Of a DNA stretch of 64,000 nt, positions 55,423 through 64,000 are shown piece by piece; positions within the stretch are counted from its first letter, which is position 1; each line of letters begins with the position of its first letter. The position numbers and the translations under genes were made by a program. The DNA comes from Hirsutella rhossiliensis (taxonomy: Eukaryota > Ascomycota > Sordariomycetes > Hypocreales > Ophiocordycipitaceae), in assembly GCF_020360975.1 (NCBI RefSeq), contig NW_025408684.1, forward strand, positions 186,001 to 250,000, written 5' to 3'. The notes beneath the pieces were generated by a model, which saw nothing but the letters and a program-made list of their open reading frames with translations, made no database searches and had not been told where the DNA came from.

Positions 55423-58308
55423 CAGGGTGGCAAACCACTCAATCAACTCAACCAAAGAGTCAAATTGAGTAGATTGACGGCTTACATCAGCGAACCTCTC
55501 GTTGAGTTGAGCAATCCAAGCCCTCGTTGAATTGATTGCGTTGATTGATGGAGTTGATGCCCTACCCTACCTATTAGTAAGCTACTTAAGGTCCTCAACA
55601 CCATCAACTTCTCGTCCTTCGTGGGGCACCTCTTCGGGAAGACATCGTCATCGACTGAAGCATCAATAATCCCCTGGTAGTCGGGTATTAGCCCTGCCTT
55701 CAGCCAAGACCGAATTGCCTGGCCTGCATTGATCGTGTTAGCCTGAAGCCGGCTGCGTAGTCGTGTGACCATTAGCCCAGCAAATGAGAACGCCCTCTCG
55801 CACTCTGCTGACATTGGCGGTATAGATAGCATATCAAAGGCCATTCGAGCAAGTCTGGGATACGTTGACTCTTTGAGTTGCCAGTATTGGAACGGATCCG
55901 TGATGTCTCCGTCATCTGCGCCGATATCAACAGTCCAGCGATCGAATTCATCGGCAGTAGGTGGCCCACGACGGGTTGTGGCCGTCTGACCAGCTTGTAG
56001 CCGGTGCCTCAGTCGGAACTGTTGGAACTCGTTCAAGTCGTCAACCTTTCGACGTTTAACCATCGGAATAGCCTCGTCATCGCTGAGAATTAATGACTTA
56101 TAGTCGCGTTCCCAGATGCCCCGAACAATCCGTCGTGCCTCAAGGACCCATTCAGGTCGATGAGCCCAAGCCTCCTCAAACCATTGCAGTCGCAAGGCGG
56201 GATGGAGAGCGACTGCAGCATAATATACCGGGCACTCAACCAACTTGATATAGTATTTCTCCAACTTCTTCCACCCCAATTCGACGTTTATCGCGAAATG
56301 CTCGGAATCAGGCACATCCTTGGCGAATTCCTTTGCCTCTTCCAATCGTTCAAGGAGATATTCGAATGCTTGGATAATATCCCATGCTGTTCCGTATGCC
56401 ACGAGGTTGCCGCCCTTACGCACCCGAATCTGGGCATCTCCTCGAGGGCCTTGATGGCATTTTCGAAGTGCTTAAGAATATTCCGAAAGTGGCTGATCAC
56501 TGTCCAGTCGTTACCGGTCAGCAGGTCAGAATCTCGGAGGCATGCAGGCATGTCTTTCTTCTTTGACCTGCTTCGGGTATATTCGAACTGTTCCAATGCG
56601 ACGAGGTCGTCAAGAAAGTCGTGCAGTAGAAGGGCTCGATCCATCATCTTATAATGGGACAACCATCGTGTCATGTTATCCGTTAGAACGTCAACTGGTT
56701 TCTTCGTACTGTCCTCTTGCGTTGTAGATCCCGAAGCATGTACGTTAACCTATCCGATTGATGAATCCAGTGGACAAGGTTGTGGAGCTTGCCAATAGGC
56801 CCCCTCTTCCGCCAGAGATCATGTCGAGCAAGGTCCAGGTCGAGTCGCTCTTCTGATTTGAAGACTTCATTATCTTTGCCAAAGAGCAGCGCTTTGGCCA
56901 CGAGATTGATGATATGCCCAAAGCAGCGGACCCGTCTCTGCTTCCCTTCAAAATTAAAAACGTGTCCCAGTGCTGCTACCGCCGTATCGTTATTCTTCGC
57001 ATTGTCAAGCGTGAAATACCCGATCTTGTCTTGAATCTCGAATGATTCGATCACTTCCGCCACCTGCGACGCTATATTCTCGCCAGTATGAGACTCTCGG
57101 AGTTCAGGAGCCCAAGGATGATCTTCTGTGGCCGCTTTTCCTTAGAGAGATAGAACGCAGCAATCCCATTAAGCGCATAGCGATTGGGCGATCTCCAGCC
57201 GTCAAACGCAAGGTGTATCTGCCCGGGCGCTCCTCAGTTCCTTTATCACAATATGCTTGTACTGGTGGTATTCTTGGAAAAGCTTCGTTCGAATAGTCGA
57301 GTGTGTCATGTGGGCTTGAGTCAGGGCGATCGAGGGATTGAGGTATTCGAGAAGACGCCGGAATCGAGGGGCTTCAACTGCGCGGAAGGCAACATTCGAC
57401 TCGGTGATCCAAGCAAGCAGAGAGATTGGAAGACATCTTTATCGAATTGGTTTTTTAGCTTGTTAATGAATGCTTGCTCCTTCTGGTCATTGGCATCGAG
57501 GTTGAAGAATTGGGCAATAGAACGCTTGTTGGTTGTAGAACCCTTCGGTAACCGTCTACCTGATGGGTCAATAACATTGTGAGCATCATGTAGATGGCGC
57601 TCAATGTTTAGGGTCCCCTTTGCCGCGAAGCTCACGGGTCCCTTCGGCGATTTCTTCGGTAAACACCGCTCACAGACCCAGAGGCGATTATCTACGTTAG
57701 CTTGATGTTCAATGTCGAACCCAAAGCTCCAGATCCACGATTTGAGCTTGCCGGCGCGTTGAGACTTGGTATAGCCGCGGAAGTGATGCCAGCGAAGGCA
57801 TCCCACTCGAGATGGGGAACGGGGCCTGAGTCGCCTGAATCGCCTGATGGCGGCAAGGAGTAGAAGAAGGCTCAGGAGATTCGCTCATTGCATATAGGAA
57901 TGTTTAGATCAGCCAAGGCGTTGTGGAAGAATCGAGAAGTGTAAGTGGAACTGAGGCGAGAGATTGAACTTTGTTGTGAAGCGCGTCGATGCGCGCAGCG
58001 CGTCGACTCTTCCAACGGAACAGGGGGCCCTGTTCCCCGAAGAGGAGAGCAGGCTTACCTACAACGGGCCTGAGTAACCTGTAAGGTTAGTGGTAGCTAT
58101 ATACCCAATCCGTACCTACATTTCGCCTTGGCCACCTACCCTACAGGATCCCTGACCGTCAACGGCAATCTCATCAATCCATCAATCAACGGGAGCATGA
58201 ATTGAATTGACAAGCTTATTCAGCAGACACTCGATTGAGTTGATTGAGTTGACGGTTGCTCAACTATATTGAGCAACCGTTGCTGGGATTGAGTGGTTTG
58301 CCACCCTG
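55423..58308 (-). mobile_element. hAT transposon (2886 bp)
   Basis: The perfect 8-bp target duplication gccaggac (55415-55422, 58309-58316) is diagnostic of hAT. Terminal inverted repeats of 22 bp begin cagggtggcaaacc (55423-55444, 58287-58308). Both subterminal regions are rich in short ttgagttga-like repeats, usual transposase binding sites. A perfect 11-bp-arm palindrome (58253-58279) sits near the right end. The single gene runs on the minus strand. Confidence 0.95.
55482..57806 (-). pseudogene. hAT transposase, frameshifted
   Basis: The ATG at 57806 starts an N-terminal part with a BED-type zinc finger (WVCERC..NIERHLHDAH, about 57670-57570). The catalytic region follows in shifting frames: LAFDGW at about 57210, YFTLDNAKNND at about 57020 and CFGHIINLVAKAL at about 56920. 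The C-terminal hAT dimerisation region includes PPMSAECERAFSFAG (about 55830-55785). Frame changes near 57420, 57230, 57090, 56700 and 56400 break the gene. The last segment (56423-55482) is open for 313 codons. Confidence 0.9.
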
Positions 58309-58436
58309 GCCAGGACTGAGCTTGTTCCTGAGATATGAAAAGATGCTGCATGACAAAGCCCTTAGCTAAGGTAAAGACGGATCGCGCATCGAAAATTACG
58401 CTGCCTGATTGTCAGCAGATGATTGTGAACGCGTGT

Positions 58437-58978
58437 CTAGACATACAGGCCACCATGTTTTAGGTCGATCGGAACAGGCTCGCAACCGGCTTGCCTGACT
58501 TGAGCCCCAGCTATATCCAACATGCCCATAGACCCATGCGCTCCTATGATCGGGCATAGGTGCGAGTTTTTGTAGATGACAAGTCTGGACTGTGGGCTCC
58601 ATAGTTGAACCACCACGCCATTCATGTTGCGTATCTGCCCTGTCATAAGTGCATTTTTGTCGGTGTTCTCTAGCCTAGGTCGATAAATGTCGTACCAAAT
58701 CAAGGCGGACCAAGGGAAAAGAGCGCCTAAAACTCTCTGGATTCGCTGTGAACTATCAGCGAGTATAGAGTCACAGGTTTTGGGTCGTCAATTCTTACAA
58801 GGTCTTGAAAAACATTCTGCCTGCAAAATTCTAAGCAACCGACGTGCTCCGGACTGAACTTTTCCTTGGATCGGGCTTCCACGCGATCGCCTAAGGCCGA
58901 ATCTTCAAAGACGATGTAAGCGTTTTGGGAAAATATCCTCTTCACGTCCTCTGCTGTCAGAATGTCCATCGGGAACAT
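58437..58978 (-). CDS. Two-exon protein of a fungal hypothetical family (162 aa)
   Basis: Exon 1 is 58978-58799, the 53-nt intron is 58798-58746 (gtaaga, gctgat, cacag), and exon 2 is 58745-58437. The spliced frame is open from ATG (MFPMDILTAEDVKRIF) to TAG. The segments VVVQLWSPQSRLVIY, NSHL and KHGG resemble a widespread fungal family of unknown function with a dioxygenase-like look; I know no proven role. Relatives continue past the GG motif with an LDxR-type block. Here TAG comes four codons after it, but the adjacent frame reads LDTRSQSS, so a one-base loss may have shortened the C-terminus. Confidence 0.65.
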
Positions 58979-60300
58979 CCCAAAATGCCGATAAACGTGT
59001 CAAGATGAGGGGTATGTGGATATCGTGATGACGACGGGGTTTGAATGGCGGAATTCCAAGTCACGTGCTCACAGATTCTGAAAGGTTATCTCAGCAAAGC
59101 ACAGGGCCTTGGCGACTAATACATCCGCGCTTGGGCGCCCGATTTGATTTTGATCGGCCCCGCATCCTCGACCTGGCCTGATGAATGTTCAGCGCGTCAC
59201 CAGATAACGCGCTTCGTTAGCGGCGTGTTCGTTGAAAGCTGCGGCGGAGGGGGCCGTGGTCTTGTCAGGAATACCTGTTCGCTCAGATGCCTCACACTAC
59301 TTGTTGTTGCCTTGAATGGACGCATATCGGGTAAGTGCTCCTGTGATGCTGGGCGAGGAGTTCGAGTCGCAGTTGGCGGCAGCGAACCTTTGACTGATGT
59401 GAACAATATACGGGGCTTAATTAACGCTGCGGACGAATTGAATAATGCGAGTGAGCGCGAGCCTAAGATGGCACAAATCGAAGAGGCCATGAAACGTTAA
59501 TCCGAGGGCCTCCGTCAGACATTGTCACATCCAGTCGTTTACCCGGCGATGAGGTGGAGATCCCTACCATCGCCTTTCTAACACTTATCTTTGGAATCAT
59601 GCGGCGACTTTTGAAGGAAATCGACGGGAATTTTAAGAGAGCACACGTGTTTGCGGACGAGTCCTCGTCAACACTATGAGCTCAGGATCTCCAGGCGATT
59701 GCACGATTCCAGGGATAGCTTGATCCCCAGAAAAGCTCGGTGGAGACCCACCATACCCTGTGGCCAAGAACATGAGAGTTCTCGTCGGCATGCCCTCTAC
59801 AAAGACATCATTTTTTATCGCGAGAGGACGGACGAATTTGCAAGCAAATCTCAGAAGCAACATTGATTGGGACTAACCCGAGAAGCGACGGCTTTTTCAA
59901 GCTGTTTAGAAGACAGCGAAGGGGAACGTCGTATCGGAGTAAATGGTCCATCGTCGCCCTGATGTTGTGGTACTCGAAGAACAAGCTCTAACTCGGGGAC
60001 AGTATCAATCTCGTCTTGCAAGAATCGCCGGGTCCTGTCGGGCACCTTGCAAGATCCGCCGCACGCGATCATATAGCCCAGGATCCTCTCGACCTTGCCA
60101 CGGCTTATCTCCTAGAAAGACTTCCAATCGCAGCCGGTTTACCCACTAAGCCAGAGGCTTAAAATAAGGGGTAAATGACTGGTCTATGCGGTTGAGGAAA
60201 TGTCGTTCATTGCCCACCAAAGCCCGACTTAAGTTCTGCTAACTCTTCTACATCAACGTAATTCTACTTGTCAAACCGACCAATCACCCTAGCATGCTCA
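58979..60300. other. Gene-poor stretch before the RIPed block
   Basis: Normal composition. A plus-strand ORF (about 59180-59500) ending in a helix-like tail and minus-strand ORFs at 59863-59633 and 60072-59851 are the longest. None has a recognisable domain or convincing introns, so I do not call genes. They could be decayed gene pieces. Confidence 0.35.
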
Positions 60301-61299
60301 TCTAGTCTATTATAATAAATACATGCCTAAAAGAGCACCTAGAAAAACGACTCTAGATTATATATAAAGGAGTGCTAGTCACCTAACAAAGCTCCTATAG
60401 CTATAAATGCTCTTATACTAGTTATTCCTATTGCTCCTAAGGCACCTTCTCGTTGCTCTCGTATAGTAAGATCTAGATTAATTAAGAAAGCTTACTATAA
60501 GGGGTTCTTATTATCTTTATTAATTATTAGGTTATTAATAGAGATATCCCTATAGATAAGGCCCGCCTTATATAAGGACTAATAACCTTAAATATAGCTC
60601 TCTAGCGTAGCGAGCTATGCTAGAGGAGATTTTGCCTTATAGATTAGCTTTCTAAAGTTACGAAGAATAACCCGCCGATATATACGGTTTAGTAGGGCTT
60701 TGGTGCTTAACTTAACTAGAGATATTAAACCGGATCGTTTACTAGGTAGTAGAGTAGTATTAGTATTGCTAGATAGTTGCTTTACGGTAGCGCCGCTACT
60801 TTACCCTCTACGTAATATACTTAAGGCGCTCGTACCTAATAGTAATATCGTACGTTTTAATTAATAATTTATAGCTTTAATAACGTTAAGTCTCTTTTAA
60901 ATATTACTTTATACGTTATTAACTATACCGCGGATGCGTATAGTCTTATAGTAGTAGTATTAAGCAACGTTAATAATACCTTTTTTAGTTGCTTCTTAAA
61001 TAAGTATACCCTCTTTATCTTAGTTTATATACTACTAAGAGTCCTTAATAACAAGTAGTATTTAAGGGTCTTCTTTATAATATACTCTTTAATAGGTTAT
61101 TGCTTAACTAGTAATATACTATACTTATTTTATAATATTATTAATAATAAGGCGCTTTATTTTATTATTTTATTTAATCTTAATATATTACTAGCTATTA
61201 GATATTATAATAGTAAGATTAAGCCTAAGTATCTCCTTATTTATTTATAAAAACCCTAAGATTATTATTATAAACTATAGCCTATTATACTTCTTATTA
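60300..61299. other. RIPed, unassigned DNA
   Basis: The change from normal to CpA-depleted sequence happens over about 60300-60500. The first 150 bases are only partly RIPed and read MPKRAPRKTTLDYI on the plus strand before stops begin. Nothing further is recognised. Confidence 0.4.
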
Positions 61300-62231
61300 A
61301 TATTATTATTAAGATTATACTAGTAACTTATTTAGAGGTATCTAGAACTTCGGCGTTAAATAAAAGGGAAAAACTAAAGTGCTTAAAGGAAAACCCTCCC
61401 CTCTTTTATAGCTAGTCCGCCCTTATACCGGGTCGCGGTTATAATATATAGGAATCTTACGCTAGCTATTATAGGTATCGTTTTAGTTAGTTAGAATCGC
61501 GTTAGCCCTACTATAAAGTAACCTTAGAAAGTAACTCCTTTATATATATAGGGTATATAGCGTTAATCGGTAGTATAAGCGTTTTTAGTTAATAGTTAAT
61601 TATATAATTATCCTTAACCTTATCTTATTATAATATCTTCTTAGGCTCTACTTTATTTTTTCCGCTATAAGGCTTAGTAGGCTATTTTTTATTAATACTA
61701 GCCTTTAGCTAGTATTACGACCACGGTCTAGCAAACCACGGGGACCAGCATATATAACGAGGACACGTAACGTAGGGAGCAAGGAATATTAGACGGACCG
61801 ACGGGCCAATTAAGTTTAGAGCGACGGGTTACTCTAGCGCTCTAACGCTCTATAGCTAGGATCGTAGGATCGCTCTAGCGCCCTAGCGCTCCTAGGCGAC
61901 GGGATCACCTAGTGCTCTCGGCGATCTAGGGAAGCTCTCGAGATATATAAGGAAGGAACGGAATACTCTTTTAGATAAATAGCTCGATAGCTTTTAATAT
62001 AATTATTATAATCTCTATTACGATCTTATCTTTAATTCTAATTACTTAATTACTTAGTTATAGTTTACGGTCTATAACCTTTAACTTATTACTAATATAA
62101 TATACTTATTATTACTTAGACTACGCCCTATTATATCTACTAATATAAACCCCTTAATAGGTTTATCCCTTAGGAATAATACCGGTCGTTATAGCTAGGC
62201 TAGTAGTTAGGTTATCGTACTAGCTTTACGC
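61300..62231 (-). repeat. Inverted copy of the 28559-29010 repeat, with an insertion
   Basis: 61300-61712 and 62199-62231 together match the reverse complement of 28559-29010. A solo Gypsy C LTR interrupts it and a Gypsy B copy begins at its end. Confidence 0.75.
61713..62193 (+). mobile_element. Solo Gypsy C LTR (481 bp) with perfect target duplication
   Basis: Same start (tattacgacc) and end (ggtcgttata) as the Gypsy C LTRs, with a small internal insertion near 62000. It is flanked by gctag (61708-61712, 62194-62198). It retains CpA sites lost in the 17861 copy, so it has seen less RIP. Confidence 0.9.
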
Positions 62232-62488
62232 CTATTAAGGGCCGGTATATACTTAGTATAGTAGTATAAGGCTAAATAATTATTTATTTAAAGCTAAGAA
62301 GAAAGGAGAAAAACTTTATCTTAGTCGCGTTAGTTATCTATCTTCCTTAGTCCTTAGCTCGACCTATATTTAAGTGCTATTCGGCCTAAGTTTAGGTCGA
62401 GCTCTACCTATATATAGGTCTACTTTAGCTTAACTTTAGTATAGTAGCGTAGTATAACCTTAGCCCTTTATAGGTATAGCCTATAATA
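62232..62488 (-). repeat. Gypsy B LTR, inverted (257 bp)
   Basis: Exactly the length of 9867-10123 and 24330-24586. Confidence 0.85.
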
Positions 62489-64000
62489 CTACCCTTACTC
62501 TCTCCCTCTTATTAGTAGGGCTCTCGTTCCTCTCTTACTACCTTTTTATTATTGCCTTCCCTTTTTCCTTAAGCGCGCGTAGTCGCTTCCTTTTACTTTA
62601 CGCTCGCCCTATCCCTTTATATACCGCCCTTTTATATACCTATTCTACCTTATTCCTCCCTCTTTTATATATATACCCCTATACCTTACTAACTATATAT
62701 ATACCCTGCTACGTATAAATACCCCTCTTTTCCCCCCTTTCCTTCTTCTTTTCTTTTTCCTCCTTTAAGCTTTACTCCCTTCGCGCGCGCGCCCTTACTC
62801 TACTTAACTTCTATCGCCGCGCCGCGCTATATTATAACTACTATAGGCCCTCGTATACCCGCCGGCTTCTCTACTCTATATAGCGGCACCCCGCCTCTTA
62901 GTACGCCGGGCAACTATACTCTACTACCCTCGCGCTAGTCGACGCGTCTGCCTATATCTCCTAGTAAGCGTAGCGCAACCTATAGTATTACTATATAGCG
63001 GCTACCTTATCTCGCCTATATAGGCCGAATAACGTCGCTAAACGTTAAGATATAGTATAGTACTTATTAAAACTAAGTATCGCCGCGTACTTATAACTAT
63101 TTTACCTATACTTATACTAGATTACGCTACCTTTTTATTTATTACTCTCTTTTAACTTTATTTAATAGGACGCTAATATAATAATAGTATATTAAAGATA
63201 TAATCGCTACTATTAACGCCTTTTAAGACTATATATCTTAAAGGACGTTTAATAACTATTAAAGCGACCTTTATATATATACTTTATTCCTCCTTTAACC
63301 TTATCTTATTATTTATCTTTAACTATTATTTTAATATACTAAGCTTACTTATACTACTATATTTACGCGCTAAGCTTAAATATACCTTAATATTATAAAG
63401 TAATTAAGCGGTAGTTAAAGGGCGTTTATAGTTAGTTAAAATTAAGTTAGTATCCTTAGTATATCTTACTATATTTATATCTTATTTTATTATATCTTAC
63501 TTTTATCCCTATCCTTATTTATCCTTTATTACTATTTATTTTATATCTATCCCTTATTTATCTTTTATTATTTCCTTTTAGTACTATAGTTCTTTTTTAT
63601 CCTTTCCTTATTCCTTAGCGAGCGTCCTTTAACTTTTATCTCCTTTTCTTTCTCTTTCTTTTATCCTTTATTTTCTTTTTTTTATCTTCCGCCTTCCTTT
63701 TATTCCCTTTCTCTTACCTTTCCTTTATTATTCTCCCTTACGTTTCCTTACTATCTCTTAAATCTCTTTAAGGCTTCTATCTCTTAAAAGTTATTTAGTA
63801 GGTACTATAATAAGTTTATATACTCTTACTATTTTATAAGTACCTATCGCTATTATTATAAGGTAGGTAGAGGGTTATACTATAGGTGCCTTTTATTATA
63901 TTATAATAATAAGCTATATAGGATCTAACTATATACTACGCTTACTGCTACTAAATACGCGTTTATATATATAGCCTACCTTACCTTATAACGCTATCGG
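62232..64000 (-). mobile_element. Second Gypsy B copy, inverted, running off the window
   Basis: 62232-62488 is the reverse complement of the 257-bp Gypsy B LTR and is the 3' LTR of this copy. From 62489 to the window end the reverse complement follows Gypsy B from its 3' non-coding region into the end of pol, including the polypurine-skewed stretch (about 63480-63790). It is RIPed throughout. The other end lies outside the window. Confidence 0.85.

Noticed and set aside
55339..58380. A host gene interrupted by the hAT element
   Set aside because: A short reading from the ATG at 55339 reaches a gtaag donor before the insertion, but no convincing downstream exon was found after removing the element.
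59144..59500. Plus-strand ORF ending in a helix-like tail
   Set aside because: No ATG in good context at the start of the frame, no family resemblance, and tested introns gave early stops.
1..64000. CRISPR arrays, rRNA genes, prophage
   Set aside because: No regularly spaced short repeats and no rRNA-like sequence; introns and LTR elements show a eukaryotic genome.

Overview
The window looks like the genome of a filamentous ascomycete (Pezizomycotina). The signs are short GT..AG introns of 45-60 nt, a BCS1-type AAA ATPase, Ty3/Gypsy chromoviruses, Ty1/Copia elements, Fot1/pogo and hAT transposons, and very strong repeat-induced point mutation (RIP). The species cannot be named from this. There is no rRNA gene, functional tRNA gene or CRISPR array.

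Three layers are visible. (1) Positions 1-31805, 42688 to about 42860, and about 60300-64000 are almost free of CpA/TpG and every reading frame is full of TAA/TAG, as expected of RIP-destroyed DNA. Inside is a nested stack of LTR retrotransposons: a Copia element (3' LTR 27587-28154) interrupted by Gypsy A (988-8917, minus) and Gypsy B (9867-24586, plus). Gypsy B is itself interrupted by Gypsy C (10477-18324, plus), and Gypsy A by a solo Copia LTR (8101-8668). An inverted piece of Gypsy C lies at about 29010-31772. A solo Gypsy C LTR and a second, inverted Gypsy B copy lie at the right end. A 370-bp TRIM-like element with 73-bp LTRs (29967-30336) sits in the inverted Gypsy C piece. (2) Positions 31806-42687 hold a younger, un-RIPed chromovirus (Gypsy D) whose left LTR is split by a still younger Copia element (32001-37625) with identical LTRs. 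Both have perfect 5-bp target duplications, yet their coding regions carry many frameshifts. (3) Positions about 43250-60300 are a normal-composition gene island with an internally truncated gene, a BCS1-like gene, a two-exon orphan gene, a 30-codon zinc-ribbon-like ORF, a C2H2 zinc-finger gene, a small two-exon gene of a fungal hypothetical family, and DNA transposons.

The most informative locus is 52165-55221. Removing a Fot1/pogo transposon and one TA copy restores a continuous three-exon C2H2 zinc-finger reading frame of about 363 codons, so the transposon sits in the second exon of an otherwise intact gene. A second, RIP-damaged end of the same pogo family (about 42865-43252) abuts the N-terminal coding part of another gene. 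The hAT element (55423-58308) has a perfect 8-bp target duplication.

The transposon proteins would make gag particles, reverse transcriptase, integrase or transposase, but none of the copies here has an intact reading frame. The cellular genes show no operon-like or cluster logic; they look like a small island caught between repeat blocks.
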